Of a DNA stretch of 64,000 nt, positions 52,061-61,735 are shown one piece after another (within the stretch, counting starts at the first letter, position 1; the number at the start of each line of letters is the position of its first letter). Under the pieces are notes generated by a model that saw only the letters and a program-made list of their open reading frames with translations, did no database searches and was not told where the DNA came from. Both the position numbers and the translations under genes were made by a program. Source of the stretch: Sulfolobus sp. E5-1-F. Lineage in GTDB: Archaea; Thermoproteota; Thermoprotei_A; Sulfolobales; Sulfolobaceae. The DNA is taken from NCBI RefSeq assembly GCF_009601705.1, contig NZ_CP045687.1, positions 1,834,001-1,898,000 of the forward strand, read 5' to 3'.

Positions 52061-53419
52061 ATGAGTCTAGCAACATTACTTTATAAATGGTATAAAGAAA
52101 CTCCTTCAAAGACCTTTCTAATCGATAAAAGCCAAGCAGTTACTTACGAACAAGCTGCTAGAGAAGTAGCATACGTTGCTTCTAATATCTCACCTGGAGA
52201 TACTGTAGTTCATCTAATGTTCAATTCTCTACAGTCAATAATAAACTACTTGGCAGTATATTGGGCAGGGGGAAAGGTAGTTGCAGTTGATCCGCTAACT
52301 TCAGCCGAAGATTTAAAGTTCATTTTAGAGGACTCAAGCCCTGACCTAATAATAACTGACGAGGAGATATATAAGAGAGAATACGATGTGCTAAAATCGT
52401 ATAAGGTTATAGTTAACAAGAAAGGAAAAGAGATTTTTGTAAAACCATATGAGTATAGAGAGGATGAGGTAGGCCTAATTTACTATTATGCTGGAATAGC
52501 AGGGAGAACGATGCAAGTATTGCATAGTGCTACTAGGGTTGAGCTTAACTCCGCAACAGTCTACAATGTAATTAACCTTAAAGAGATTAGGGGGATACTA
52601 ACAGTTCCTATAGCTCACGTCTTAGGAAATAGCGTATTAGGTGTTACCTTGGAAGCTGGAGGCACGTTATACGTTATGAGTAAATTTAACGTTGATGAAG
52701 CAATTGAAAGTATAAATAAATATAACATTAACTATCTATCAACTGTTCCAACTGTTTACGATTACTTAAATAACGAGGAGAAAAGGAAATTAGATAGTTT
52801 AGAATTATGTGTAAGCTCTGCTGCACCATTATTTCCATCAACCGTAAATATCTTTAAGACTAAATACGGAAAAGATATCGTTCAACAGTATGGCTTTACT
52901 GAGGGTTTAATTCTAACTTTCCAACCCAAGGAACTAGCTGGGGTAATTTCAATAGGAAAGCCCTTGCCTGGCGTTGAAATAAAGATAGTGGATAACGAGG
53001 GCAAAGAGAGTAATGAAGGTGAATTGTGGGTTAAGGCTCCTTGGCTCATGTTAGGATATAAGGATAGAGAGGAGACAGTTAAAGTGTTTAGTGAGGGATG
53101 GCTAAGAACAGGTGATTTAGTTAGGATTGATGAGAAAGGTTTACTGTATTTTAGAGGAATTAAAAAGAGGATGCTAAAATTTAAGGGATATCCGATATTT
53201 CCAAGAGACTTAGAAGAAGTTTTGAAAACTCATCCACTCGTTGAAAACGTAAAAGTTATAGGAGAGGACGCTGGAAATTTAGGGCAACAACCTGTTGCCT
53301 TAGTTAAGGTGAAGGAGCCGAAGACCGGAATAGAGGACGAATTACTTAATTATGTAAATTCTAGGGTAGCTTTTTATAAGAGATTAAAGAAAGTTTATGT
53401 GGTAGATAAGATTGAGTGA
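52061..53419 (+). CDS. ANL-superfamily (acyl-CoA synthetase-like) protein lacking key catalytic motifs
   Basis: A 452-residue protein from the ATG at 52061, 26 bp after a taataagatt box; a GTG at 52043 is the only alternative. The fold is clear: QQYGFTEG (A5), GELWVKAPWLMLGY, GWLRTGDL (A7), FRGIKKRMLKFKGYPIFP (A8). But the phosphate loop that should read like YTSGTTGxPK is YYYAGIAGRTMQ, without its lysine. The C-terminus also ends at VDKIE, before the A10 Pro-x-x-x-Gly-Lys lysine needed for adenylation. It may bind rather than activate an acid, or act with a partner. It overlaps the thioredoxin start by 8 nt. Confidence 0.8.
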   Translation: MSLATLLYKWYKETPSKTFLIDKSQAVTYEQAAREVAYVASNISPGDTVVHLMFNSLQSIINYLAVYWAGGKVVAVDPLTSAEDLKFILEDSSPDLIITDEEIYKREYDVLKSYKVIVNKKGKEIFVKPYEYREDEVGLIYYYAGIAGRTMQVLHSATRVELNSATVYNVINLKEIRGILTVPIAHVLGNSVLGVTLEAGGTLYVMSKFNVDEAIESINKYNINYLSTVPTVYDYLNNEEKRKLDSLELCVSSAAPLFPSTVNIFKTKYGKDIVQQYGFTEGLILTFQPKELAGVISIGKPLPGVEIKIVDNEGKESNEGELWVKAPWLMLGYKDREETVKVFSEGWLRTGDLVRIDEKGLLYFRGIKKRMLKFKGYPIFPRDLEEVLKTHPLVENVKVIGEDAGNLGQQPVALVKVKEPKTGIEDELLNYVNSRVAFYKRLKKVYVVDKIE

Positions 53420-53813
53420 AATTGACTCATTAATTAAGGAAGTTGCTGAAAGGCTACAAAAGAAGGGTGAAGAATATGGTAAAAAGAAGGAGGACGTTAC
53501 CTTAGTCTTAACTGAAGAGAACTTCGATGAAGTAATTAAAAATAATAAGTTAGTTTTAGTAGATTGTTGGGCTGAATGGTGTGCTCCATGCCATCTTTAT
53601 GAACCAATTTACAAAAAAGTTGCTGAAAAATATAAGGGTAAAGCCGTTTTTGGAAGATTAAATGTTGATGAAAATCAAAAGATTGCAGATAAGTATAGCG
53701 TACTTAATATACCTACTACGTTAATTTTTGTTAATGGCCAATTAGTGGATTCTTTAGTTGGCGCTGTTGATGAAGATACTTTAGAGAGTACTATAAATAA
53801 ATACTTAGAATGA
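53412..53813 (+). CDS. Thioredoxin
   Basis: A 133-residue thioredoxin with active site WAEWCAPCH (about residues 52-60), followed by the cis-proline in NIPTTLIF and the usual VGAVDEDTLE end. An N-terminal helical extension of about 30 residues (lysine- and glutamate-rich) precedes the fold. It starts at a TTG overlapping the ANL protein gene and ends overlapping the ABC ATPase start by 4 nt, so it is coupled to both. Confidence 0.93.
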   Translation: MSEIDSLIKEVAERLQKKGEEYGKKKEDVTLVLTEENFDEVIKNNKLVLVDCWAEWCAPCHLYEPIYKKVAEKYKGKAVFGRLNVDENQKIADKYSVLNIPTTLIFVNGQLVDSLVGAVDEDTLESTINKYLE

Positions 53814-54418
53814 TTGAGGTATATGCAAAAAAGAAATTGCAAGATTTTTTGTTAAATGTTAACTTCTCTGAAAAAGGAATAATTGCAATTACAGGTAAAA
53901 ACGGTAGTGGGAAAAGCACATTACTAAAGATGATTGCCGGAATTCTAAGACCAGATGAAGGGTACGTTAAATTAAATGACATAGATATTACACATTTACC
54001 CATTAATAAGAGAAACGTTGTATTAGTGACTCCAGAAAGTTATATTCCCACATTAGACTTAAAGAAACATCTGAAATGGGGGGCTAAACTAAAGGGAAGA
54101 AAAGTAGATGATAAAGAAATAATGGAGTTAGCTAAATTGCTCGAAGTTCCCAATGAGAATAAAAAAGTAGGCAATTTGAGCTTAGGAAATAAGGAGAAAG
54201 TCTCATTAGCTACAGCCATTTTAGCAAAACCTAATTTAATTTTAGTTGATGAGGGATTCAGTAATATCTCGGAAAAGGAACATTTTATTAACATTTATAT
54301 CGATTTATGTAAAAAGAATCAAATAGAACTAATTTATGTTACTCAAGATGTTGAAGATGTTAAATTTTCCGATCATCATTACGTGATGAAAAATGGATCT
54401 CTACATAAAGTTTTTTAA
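53810..54418 (+). CDS. ABC-type ATPase without adjacent permease
   Basis: A 202-residue ATP-binding cassette: Walker A GKNGSGKST (about residues 29-37), a Q-loop replaced by TPESYIP, signature LSLGNKEKVSLATA, Walker B LILVDEGFS with the catalytic Glu, and a switch region TQDVEDV in which the usual His is Gln. No membrane partner is within the operon or nearby. The substitutions suggest a non-standard or regulatory ATPase. Translationally coupled to thioredoxin. Confidence 0.82.
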   Translation: MIEVYAKKKLQDFLLNVNFSEKGIIAITGKNGSGKSTLLKMIAGILRPDEGYVKLNDIDITHLPINKRNVVLVTPESYIPTLDLKKHLKWGAKLKGRKVDDKEIMELAKLLEVPNENKKVGNLSLGNKEKVSLATAILAKPNLILVDEGFSNISEKEHFINIYIDLCKKNQIELIYVTQDVEDVKFSDHHYVMKNGSLHKVF

Positions 54419-54510
54419 AAGATTTATAAGAGGATTGAAAGATTTTGAGAAATATCATGTGAAATCCTACATAAGAATGTGAAAACTTTCTATGATAATA
54501 TCTAGCAATA

Positions 54511-54518
54511 TTTTTAAA
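54511..54518 (+). promoter_or_regulatory. TATA box of glnA
   Basis: tttttaaa centred 26 bp before the ATG at 54541, a textbook distance for leaderless initiation. Confidence 0.6.
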
Positions 54519-54540
54519 CTATATATGAGTAGCCACATAC

Positions 54541-55956
54541 ATGCCAAGTACAGCAGAAGATGTAATCAAATTCCTAAAGGAAAATAACATAAAGTGGGTA
54601 GATCTACAATTTACAGATGTTCCTGGAAGACTACATCATATTACAATTCCTGCTAGCGACTTTGATTTGGAATCTTTAAAAACAGGCTTCGGCAAATTAG
54701 ATGGAAGTAGTATAAGGGGATTCACAAGTATCTATGAAAGTGATATGGTACTACTACCAGTACCAGAAACCATGACGTTAGTTCCTTGGTCTCCTGGAGT
54801 AGCTAGAGTATTATGTAAGGTTTTCTGGGGAGGAGGAAAAGGAAGATTTGAAAGAGATCCTAGATTCATAGCTGAGGAAGCTGAGAAATATCAAGCAGAA
54901 CAAGGTTATACCTCTTACTATGGTCCAGAATTAGAGTTCTTCATGTTCGATAAGGTAAAATTAGACGTAAGTACACCACAGTCTGGAACTGGATATAAAA
55001 TTTATGCAAGAGAGGCTCCGTGGAGCGATAGTGGAACCTTTGTAATAAGATTCAAAGAGGGATATTACCCAGCACCACCAGTTGATCAATTAATGGATGT
55101 AAGAGTAGAGATCGTTGAGACTTTAGTTAAATACTTTGGATACACAATAGAGGCTACACATCACGAAGTTGCAACTGCAGGACAAAGTGAAATAGACTTC
55201 AGATTCTCCACTCTCGTAGATACTGCAGATAAGGTTCAAACTCTGAAGTATGTAGCTAAAAACATTGCTGCAAAACACGGATTAGTAGTAACTTTCATGC
55301 CAAAACCTATTTATGGTGATAATGGAACTGGTATGCATACACATCTTAGTTTATGGACTAAGGACGGAAAGAAGAATTTAATGTATGATCCTAATGAAGA
55401 ATATGCAGAGATTAGCCAATTTGGAAGATATGTAATCGGAGGCCTTTTAACACATGCTAGAGCTTTATCAGCAATAGTGTCTCCTACTGTAAATAGTTAT
55501 AGAAGGTTAATACCAGGATTTGAAGCACCAGTATACATAGCGTGGAGTAAGGGGAACAGAAGCGCTGTAGTTAGAGTACCAGCATATTACAAAGGAATGG
55601 AGAAAGCTAAAAGAATAGAGTACAGACCTCCAGATCCTTCAACTAATCCATATTTAGCATTTGCTGCATTATTAATGGCTGCATTAGATGGTGTGAACAA
55701 GAAAATAGATCCAGGAGATCCAGTGGATGAGAATATATATCACCTAACTCCAGAGAGGAGAAAACAATTAGGAATAAGAGAGCTACCTAGATCATTAGAC
55801 GAAGCTTTAGACGAGTTAGAAAGTGATAAAGAGTTCTTAAAGCCGGTATTTAACTCGTCATTGTTAGATACTTATATAGATTTAAAGAGAGATGAGGCAC
55901 GAAGTTTACAAGGTTATCCGCACCCAATGGAGTTGTACTATTATCTAGATTCTTAA
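54541..55956 (+). CDS. glnA: Glutamine synthetase type I
   Basis: Makes glutamine from glutamate, ammonia and ATP; a dodecamer. The 471 residues carry [11 protein letters not shown] with the first metal ligands, the [16 protein letters not shown] region, [30 protein letters not shown] and the [17 protein letters not shown] block. The usual adenylylation loop Tyr region near the C-terminus reads [14 protein letters not shown] and lacks the bacterial NLYDLP sequence. Promoter with leaderless start. A possible regulator (HTH/solute-binding fusion) ends head-on at its stop. Confidence 0.96.
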   Translation: MPSTAEDVIKFLKENNIKWVDLQFTDVPGRLHHITIPASDFDLESLKTGFGKLDGSSIRGFTSIYESDMVLLPVPETMTLVPWSPGVARVLCKVFWGGGKGRFERDPRFIAEEAEKYQAEQGYTSYYGPELEFFMFDKVKLDVSTPQSGTGYKIYAREAPWSDSGTFVIRFKEGYYPAPPVDQLMDVRVEIVETLVKYFGYTIEATHHEVATAGQSEIDFRFSTLVDTADKVQTLKYVAKNIAAKHGLVVTFMPKPIYGDNGTGMHTHLSLWTKDGKKNLMYDPNEEYAEISQFGRYVIGGLLTHARALSAIVSPTVNSYRRLIPGFEAPVYIAWSKGNRSAVVRVPAYYKGMEKAKRIEYRPPDPSTNPYLAFAALLMAALDGVNKKIDPGDPVDENIYHLTPERRKQLGIRELPRSLDEALDELESDKEFLKPVFNSSLLDTYIDLKRDEARSLQGYPHPMELYYYLDS

Positions 55957-56858
55957 ATTGGTACAAAAATACCAGTATTTTTTAATGTATTTTTAAACTC
56001 ATTAAGATCAAGGTAGTAGTCGAATTCATAATTTTTTGATGCCTCTTTTAGAATATTATAGTCGATATTAAGTAAGTTTGAATAGCTTGAAATCCATCTA
56101 TCCATAGAAGACTTAAACCAACTAAATGACTCCTCATAAATACCCCTTATTTTCTCCCAATCCATATTATCCCTTACTGCTAATGTACAACAATGTAATG
56201 GCGTAAATCTGTGTACCTTATACCCCTTCCTCTCTAAAATTGACAAAAAGGGTTCCCAAATTGCTATACCATCCACTACCCCTTTTTCAAGAAAGTCCAA
56301 CATTTGATATGAACTATAGGATGGAATGATCTCAATATTCCTAAATTCCCTAAATGCCCACATTTCCATACTTGACATCACAGTCGATGCAATTCTAGTG
56401 CAAGTTTTGCCTATAATTCCACCTCCTCCTTTAGCACCTCCTCCAATAATTCTTATATTACGATATATTGTTAAAAATATCATTTGCGTTATTATTGGTG
56501 ATAGACCCAAATCTAACTTAGCTTCGACTAAATCTTTAGTTAAATCAATCCCATTTTCATAAATTTTAACAGTAACATTATATCCCCTATTTTCCAGATT
56601 TTTAATAAACGGAATTATGAACGGATACTCTGCAGCTCTTATAATTCCTAACCTTAAGAATCTATCTTGAGATAAACTCACTTCTAGGTTTTTTCCTAAA
56701 ACCTTCCTTCTCTTTATTATACCTTCTTTCTCTAGTTCGGATAAGACTTCAGATAATCTACTCTTCGATAATCCAGAAAGTTTACCTAGTTCGCTTTGAG
56801 GTAGAGAACCTTTTTCCTTCAAGATAGATATAACTTTATCTTTACTGTTCATTAACAA
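55953..56858 (-). CDS. Winged-helix regulator fused to a periplasmic-binding-like domain
   Basis: The 301 residues begin with a winged-helix DNA-binding domain (about 4-62: [20 protein letters not shown], then [10 protein letters not shown]). The rest (about 70-301) resembles the nitrate/sulfonate/taurine substrate-binding proteins (NMT1/SsuA type), with [16 protein letters not shown] at the start, [12 protein letters not shown] in the middle and [10 protein letters not shown], a motif of that fold. No signal peptide is present, so it is a cytoplasmic ligand-sensing regulator. Ligand unknown. It converges on glnA with a 4-nt overlap. Confidence 0.78.
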   Translation of the reverse strand: MLMNSKDKVISILKEKGSLPQSELGKLSGLSKSRLSEVLSELEKEGIIKRRKVLGKNLEVSLSQDRFLRLGIIRAAEYPFIIPFIKNLENRGYNVTVKIYENGIDLTKDLVEAKLDLGLSPIITQMIFLTIYRNIRIIGGGAKGGGGIIGKTCTRIASTVMSSMEMWAFREFRNIEIIPSYSSYQMLDFLEKGVVDGIAIWEPFLSILERKGYKVHRFTPLHCCTLAVRDNMDWEKIRGIYEESFSWFKSSMDRWISSYSNLLNIDYNILKEASKNYEFDYYLDLNEFKNTLKNTGIFVPI

Positions 56859-56877
56859 TTAATTATTCTAAAAAACT

Positions 56878-57504
56878 CTATAATAAGCTTACCTTACTTG
56901 CATTATCGAGTAACTTGAAGACATGATTTTGTAAACCTCTATTAGTCTTAAACAGCCCTCTGTATGCTACTGAAACTAACTTAGCCTCTTTATCCTTTAC
57001 TCCTCTAACATATGAACACATGTGTATTGCGTTCCCTATCACCATAACGCCTTTAGGTTTTATTTCGCTATTCATTATGGCATCAGCTATTTGTTCCACT
57101 AATCTCTCTTGAATTTGAAGGCGTGAAGAATAATAATTTATAATTCTAATTATTTTACTAAATCCAGCAACCTTACCGCTATTGCTAACAATATATGCTA
57201 CATGGATTTTTCCAATAATTGGCAACATATGATGTTCGCACAATGACGAAAAGTTTACGTCTTTTATTAGTACTATTTGATTCTTTTCATATACTTCACC
57301 ATCTTCACCTAAACTGAATACTTTAATTTGAGGAGGTGGTGTTCTCAATCCTGAAGTCATTTCTAGCAAAGCTCTAGCTACTCTTTCAGGCGTCTCCTTA
57401 AGCCCTTCTCTTTCCGGATTCTCACCCAATAATTCAAGAATTTCCTTTATCCTTCTCGCTATTTCTTCTACTAATTTTTGGTCATCTAACTCTGTCTTTT
57501 GCAT
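56878..57504 (-). CDS. folE: GTP cyclohydrolase I (FolE type)
   Basis: Converts GTP to dihydroneopterin triphosphate for pterin cofactors. The 208-residue length fits. Zinc ligands and catalytic residues appear in [17 protein letters not shown] and MCSYVRGV, with [12 protein letters not shown] near the start and the [16 protein letters not shown] helix. With beta-RFAP synthase 5 kb away it supports tetrahydromethanopterin-like cofactor synthesis. Note that a separate GTP cyclohydrolase III (for flavins) is also present. Confidence 0.94.
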   Translation of the reverse strand: MQKTELDDQKLVEEIARRIKEILELLGENPEREGLKETPERVARALLEMTSGLRTPPPQIKVFSLGEDGEVYEKNQIVLIKDVNFSSLCEHHMLPIIGKIHVAYIVSNSGKVAGFSKIIRIINYYSSRLQIQERLVEQIADAIMNSEIKPKGVMVIGNAIHMCSYVRGVKDKEAKLVSVAYRGLFKTNRGLQNHVFKLLDNASKVSLL

Positions 57505-57557
57505 ACCGTTTATAGTTTAGTGAAGAAATCTATTATAACTATTTTGTTAAAAAACTT

Positions 57558-58616
57558 CTACAACAGCTTATAAGTAGTTTCTAACACGATTGGTTTTCCT
57601 TTAGTTACTATAAGTGTATCTTCTATACGTATACCAAACCTGCCTTTCAGATATATTCCGGGCTCTACAGTAATAATCATATTTTCCTTTAATATTTGTT
57701 TAGAATTCATTGAAATTGTAGGACTTTCGTGTATTTCTACCCCTACTCCATGACCAGTAGAATGTATAAAATATTTGCCGTAACCAGCCTTTTCTATAAT
57801 CGTCCTAGCAACAGCATCTACTTCTGAAGCCACTACCCCATCCCTCACAGCATCTATAGCTTCCATTTGTGCCTCCAAAACTATTTCATAGACTTTCTTT
57901 GCTTCACTATTCTTAAATACAAAAGTCCTAGTACTATCAAAACAGTAGCCATTATATTTGGCTCCTATATCGAATAGTACAATATCATTATTTCTTAACA
58001 CACGATCTGTAGGAATGTGATGAGGATATGCGGAATTCTCTCCAAAGGCCACTATGGATGGAAAAGCGTAATCTTCAGCACCAATCGATTTCATAGTCAT
58101 ATCAATGATGCCAGCAATTTGTTTCTCATTAGAGGTTCCTTCAATCAATTTTTCCATTCCAATTTTCATTGCAACGGCAGTAATTTCGCCAGCTTTTCTT
58201 ATTCTTTCTATCTCATCATCATCCTTAACTTCTCTTAACCTTGTTATTTCATTAGAAAAATCGATTACTCTATACTTTTGTGACAACGCGTTATATGTGC
58301 CAGCATCAACCCAGCTTACGTCCAACATTACGTTATTCTTATTGACAATTTTTTCAATAGCTTTAAATATATTACCTTCAATAACGTTCTCAAGAATTTT
58401 AGATGGATAATAAATCAAGATATCAACACCTTTTACATTCTCTGCTCTATACATCTCTAAAGCGGGAACGAGCAAGGTAAAACGTGAATCACAATAGACT
58501 AATGCCCCTGCCCCAGAATACTCTAGGAAGTAAAATAAATTTGGCGAACCAAATATAATAGCGCAACTATCTTTTTTATCTTCTAGGATCGCCTTGAGCT
58601 TTCTTAACTTATTCAT
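57558..58616 (-). CDS. pepQ: M24-family Xaa-Pro dipeptidase/aminopeptidase
   Basis: Cleaves peptides next to proline. The 352 residues comprise an N-terminal creatinase-like domain (1-120) and the pita-bread catalytic domain with five metal ligands: [18 protein letters not shown] (two Asp), [12 protein letters not shown] (His), [14 protein letters not shown] (Glu) and the final RIEDTLI (Glu). The start overlaps the MoaA stop by 4 nt. Confidence 0.92.
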   Translation of the reverse strand: MNKLRKLKAILEDKKDSCAIIFGSPNLFYFLEYSGAGALVYCDSRFTLLVPALEMYRAENVKGVDILIYYPSKILENVIEGNIFKAIEKIVNKNNVMLDVSWVDAGTYNALSQKYRVIDFSNEITRLREVKDDDEIERIRKAGEITAVAMKIGMEKLIEGTSNEKQIAGIIDMTMKSIGAEDYAFPSIVAFGENSAYPHHIPTDRVLRNNDIVLFDIGAKYNGYCFDSTRTFVFKNSEAKKVYEIVLEAQMEAIDAVRDGVVASEVDAVARTIIEKAGYGKYFIHSTGHGVGVEIHESPTISMNSKQILKENMIITVEPGIYLKGRFGIRIEDTLIVTKGKPIVLETTYKLL

Positions 58617-59539
58617 ATTCTATATTTGAAGTTAGGCTCTCTAATAGATATTGCTATCATAAATGCCCTTCCCAATAGTTCTTCTTTAACATCTTCTGAA
58701 TACTCTCCTTTTAATATATCTAGTACATCTATCACGTTGTCTTCTCTATATAAGCAAGTCTTTAACTTTCCATCAACAGATAATCTAATTCTATTGCATC
58801 CAGCACAGAATATTGGATTTGCATAAGGCTTAACTACCTCAACTATTAACCCAGAAGGAAGAACATAACGTGGTCTAAAATGTTTTTTCCTGATTTGCTT
58901 TTTAATAGATATTTTCTCAATGTATTCTTCTATTTCTCTTAAGTCGTCATGTTCTTTAAAATTTAATTTCCCTAATCCCACTGGATGCAGTTCTATAAGA
59001 TGTATTTCATTTACACCTAAATTTTGGGAAAGTTCAATAAACTTAAAGACTTCTTCCCGATTCCTCTTATTTACAACAAAATTTAACTTCACTGGTACTA
59101 AACCTGTATCTACAGCACTTTTTATTCCTTCAATTACTCTATCGAAAGCATCTACGCCCGTAATTTTCTTGAATGTCTCCCTTGAAATAGCATGAAGGCT
59201 GACATTAATTCTATCAAGTCCAGCTAACTTTAATTTATAAGCCAGATCCTTTAAGAGAAAACCATTGGTTGTCATAGACACGTCTCTATATCCTAATTGC
59301 TTAAGTCCTCTAACTATTTCAATTAAATCTCGTCGTAATGTTGGTTCTCCTCCAGTTAATTTCACAGAGTTTATGCCAAATTTCCTAGCTACCTTGGCAA
59401 CTAATAAAATATCGTCTTTACTTAAAATGTAATTATCTCCTTCTTCTCCCTCCATATGACAGAAGAAGCATTCAAAGTTGCATGTATGTGTTAACGTTAT
59501 CCTAAGATCTTCTAATGGTCTACCAAATCTATCAATCAT
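58613..59539 (-). CDS. moaA: GTP 3',8-cyclase MoaA (molybdenum cofactor biosynthesis)
   Basis: Radical SAM enzyme starting molybdopterin synthesis from GTP. The 308 residues have the N-terminal cluster [12 protein letters not shown], the GGEPTLR SAM-binding motif, SVKLTGG and the second cluster [19 protein letters not shown] near residues 240-262. The C-terminal Gly-Gly of bacterial MoaA is absent (ends FKYRI). Divergent from the small zinc-ribbon gene; coupled to the M24 peptidase. Confidence 0.93.
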   Translation of the reverse strand: MIDRFGRPLEDLRITLTHTCNFECFFCHMEGEEGDNYILSKDDILLVAKVARKFGINSVKLTGGEPTLRRDLIEIVRGLKQLGYRDVSMTTNGFLLKDLAYKLKLAGLDRINVSLHAISRETFKKITGVDAFDRVIEGIKSAVDTGLVPVKLNFVVNKRNREEVFKFIELSQNLGVNEIHLIELHPVGLGKLNFKEHDDLREIEEYIEKISIKKQIRKKHFRPRYVLPSGLIVEVVKPYANPIFCAGCNRIRLSVDGKLKTCLYREDNVIDVLDILKGEYSEDVKEELLGRAFMIAISIREPNFKYRI

Positions 59540-59577
59540 TAATAGCTTTTTTACCTCAAAAGATTATAAACACATGT

Positions 59578-59766
59578 ATGAATGCAGTAATTTGTCCGAA
59601 ATGCAGAATTAGAATGGACTTTATCGCTGAGTCTGAAAGCAGTGATGGCATAAAGAAGATAATAAGATATTATTATAGATGCCCAGCGTGTGGCTCAAGA
59701 ATTTTAGACTCTAATATAGAGACTATAAAAGATACAACAAACATTTTAATAAAAATTGCTCATTAA
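59578..59766 (+). CDS. Small zinc-ribbon protein
   Basis: A 62-residue protein from the ATG at 59578 (MNAVICPKC). It has two CxxC knuckles (CPKC near residue 6 and CPAC near residue 36) around a basic stretch, making a zinc ribbon. Function unknown; such proteins often bind RNA, DNA or a partner subunit. The frame is open back to 59515, but that part overlaps the moaA start region. Its end overlaps the convergent kinase-like gene by 21 nt. Confidence 0.72.
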   Translation: MNAVICPKCRIRMDFIAESESSDGIKKIIRYYYRCPACGSRILDSNIETIKDTTNILIKIAH

Positions 59767-60402
59767 GTTTTTTAGTATATATAAATGAGTTGGAGGGTAT
59801 AATCCCATTAGATTTATATTCTTTATATCAAAGAACTCTCTAGTAATATTCTTATCAGGCATATACTCATCTAGAAATCTTTTAGCTACTTCTTGGAAAT
59901 GATTTATATTAACTATTTTGTAACTTAAGAATAAGAAGAATACTACTAGATCCCAAGCTCTATAATACACATTATTAGATTTAAATGATTGTTCAGCGTC
60001 TATAACAGCTAACTTACTTCTATTTACTATAACAAAGTTACTTATTTTAGTGTCACCTAGTACATATCCGACCTCATGGATTTCCCTCAAGCCTTTTGCT
60101 ATTATCTCTATATTTTCCTCATTTATCTCATCCCCTTCTATAAACTCTCTAGTTATGCAAAGTTCTTTTGCATCAATATCAATTAGTTTAGGTACAATAA
60201 CTGTATCCTTCCATGTGTTATCTAAGAAAAAATCCAGTTCTCTAACGAATCTTTCTTTAGGATCAGCAACATATGGATAATTCCAAAAGAAAGTAGAGAT
60301 AAAATACCACTTTATTCCAAAGATTGTCATATAGCATTTTTGTACATATAATTTGTTATCCTTCTTTATGATTCTTGACTGGCTGTATGAATTTTTAAAC
60401 AT
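59746..60402 (-). CDS. Small protein-kinase-like protein (RIO/Bud32-like fold)
   Basis: The 218 residues show a reduced kinase plan: a lysine in LYVQKCYM (beta3 position), Glu in RELDFFLD (alphaC position), a hinge region with TREFIEGDEI, the catalytic loop LGDTKISNFVI (the usual His before Gly-Asp is Leu, Asp and Asn kept), and the DFG-like IDAEQ. Thus likely active, or possibly a pseudokinase. The C-terminal part includes two hydrophobic helices. It is the last gene of a cluster with TusA, DsrE, CysM-like and a 52-residue ORF, overlapping the latter by 8 nt. Confidence 0.72.
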   Translation of the reverse strand: MFKNSYSQSRIIKKDNKLYVQKCYMTIFGIKWYFISTFFWNYPYVADPKERFVRELDFFLDNTWKDTVIVPKLIDIDAKELCITREFIEGDEINEENIEIIAKGLREIHEVGYVLGDTKISNFVIVNRSKLAVIDAEQSFKSNNVYYRAWDLVVFFLFLSYKIVNINHFQEVAKRFLDEYMPDKNITREFFDIKNINLMGLYPPTHLYILKNLMSNFY

Positions 60403-60553
60403 CGTTTGCTATATCTATTCTTAACCTTATTAACTCTCCGTCATCATATACCTCACTAGGTTTTTTGGATAAAAATTTTGATATATCTAAACTCCTTGGA
60501 GAAAAATCCAAAATATCTCCTTTCTTATTCATTATAACTATTACTTCTGGCAC
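60395..60553 (-). CDS. Small ORF of 52 residues between cysM-like and kinase-like genes
   Basis: Starts at a GTG at 60553, 16 nt after the cysM-like stop, and ends with a stop overlapping the kinase-like start codon by 8 nt; an internal ATG at 60532 would give 45 residues. It has even codon use and tight operon packing, which argue for a real gene. The product reads VPEVIVIMNKKGD at the front, followed by a mixed-charge stretch and the end ELIRLRIDIANDV. No domain recognised. Confidence 0.5.
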   Translation of the reverse strand: MPEVIVIMNKKGDILDFSPRSLDISKFLSKKPSEVYDDGELIRLRIDIANDV

Positions 60554-60569
60554 AGTTATTTGCTTACTC

Positions 60570-61463
60570 CTAAATCTCTTTTAAAGTTTGCTCTAGAATA
60601 TCAACATACTTGAAAGCGTCGTCTGGAAATATAAGTACTGTAGTTGAGGAAACGTCATTTATCTTTTTATAGGCTGCCACAGTAGCACCTGCACTTATAC
60701 CTATTAAAATCCCAGAAGTCCTTGCTACGTTAACTGTTCCATCAATTGCCTCTTCTAAACTTACATCAATTACGCGGTCAATCTTCACATCCCTTAGTAA
60801 AGAATTAGAGTAATTTTGTCTCTTTATCCCAGGGATTCTAGAATTTTCCGAGGGTTGAACTCCTACTATCTCTACATAATCACCATATTTTTCTTTAAAA
60901 TACTTAGCAATCCCTGCTATATGACCTCCAGTTCCCATAGTGGCTATAATACGTGAAGGTTTCTTTCCGATAGAACTTAACTGTTCATCAATTTCTCTTG
61001 CAGTAGTCTCATAATGAGCTATTACATTTATTGGATTATTGAATTGATCCAAATTTACTGCATTGCTCATTTCTGCGAACCTCTTTACTAAAGGTATCAC
61101 GTCATTGGTAGAATTGCCAGCTTCTATGACATTACCTCCTAATAACTTTACAAAAACCTTATAGACCTTTGGAGCGACTATGGGGACAAACATTGTGAAT
61201 TGCATACCATAAATAGACGATAAAGATGCTAGGGCTATTCCAGTATTACCAGAGGTGGCTTCGACTATATGATTTGCATTTTTTAGTAACGCTTGCCTAA
61301 ATAAGAACCACGCCGTCCTATCTTTTACACTTCTGCTAAAAGGATTATAAAATTCTAGTTTAGCCCACGTGTCATCTCCTATTCTAAGCTTTAGTAGCGG
61401 AGTAGGCCACATACCTTCTAGTAACTCTTGTTCATTTGAGAATACGTGAAGAGGATTTGACAC
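60570..61463 (-). CDS. PLP-dependent cysteine synthase-family enzyme
   Basis: A 297-residue fold-type II PLP enzyme of the O-acetylserine/O-phosphoserine sulfhydrylase type. The Schiff-base lysine is Lys47 in [22 protein letters not shown] binds the substrate carboxylate, MGTGGHIAG the PLP phosphate, and a late ISAGATVAA follows. The substrate may be O-acetylserine, O-phosphoserine or another. It follows the TusA/DsrE pair after 41 nt on the same strand, which suggests use of relayed sulfur. Confidence 0.85.
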   Translation of the reverse strand: MSNPLHVFSNEQELLEGMWPTPLLKLRIGDDTWAKLEFYNPFSRSVKDRTAWFLFRQALLKNANHIVEATSGNTGIALASLSSIYGMQFTMFVPIVAPKVYKVFVKLLGGNVIEAGNSTNDVIPLVKRFAEMSNAVNLDQFNNPINVIAHYETTAREIDEQLSSIGKKPSRIIATMGTGGHIAGIAKYFKEKYGDYVEIVGVQPSENSRIPGIKRQNYSNSLLRDVKIDRVIDVSLEEAIDGTVNVARTSGILIGISAGATVAAYKKINDVSSTTVLIFPDDAFKYVDILEQTLKEI

Positions 61464-61504
61464 AATATAGATCTACCGAAATTTTAGTAATGGGAAACTG
61501 GTAT

Positions 61505-61735
61505 TTATTTATTTTTAATCAACTTGAGCCTTACTTCTATCTTTCCATCTTTTTTAGATACGCCGAGAAATAGATTACCAGTTTCATTACACCATTTTTC
61601 TAACTCTTGTCCTACTGCTTTCCATGTAGTAATTATTACTAATTCCTCCTCCTCGCCTTTTTTTAGGGAAACCCACTCTTTTACTACATTAGTTAAAATA
61701 ACTGGGCATATATCATTTGACTCGATAATTTTCAT
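61505..61735 (-). CDS. TusA/SirA-like sulfur-carrier protein
   Basis: A 76-residue protein of the TusA fold: the CP motif IC-P-V near residue 10 with sulfur-carrying Cys10, a loop [17 protein letters not shown] in place of the usual DDP...WC...TGH, and the closing beta strand. A second cysteine (Cys49) is in WCNE. Sulfolobales use such carriers to pass thiosulfonate or persulfide. The start overlaps the DsrE-like stop (ATGA). Confidence 0.8.
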   Translation of the reverse strand: MKIIESNDICPVILTNVVKEWVSLKKGEEEELVIITTWKAVGQELEKWCNETGNLFLGVSKKDGKIEVRLKLIKNK

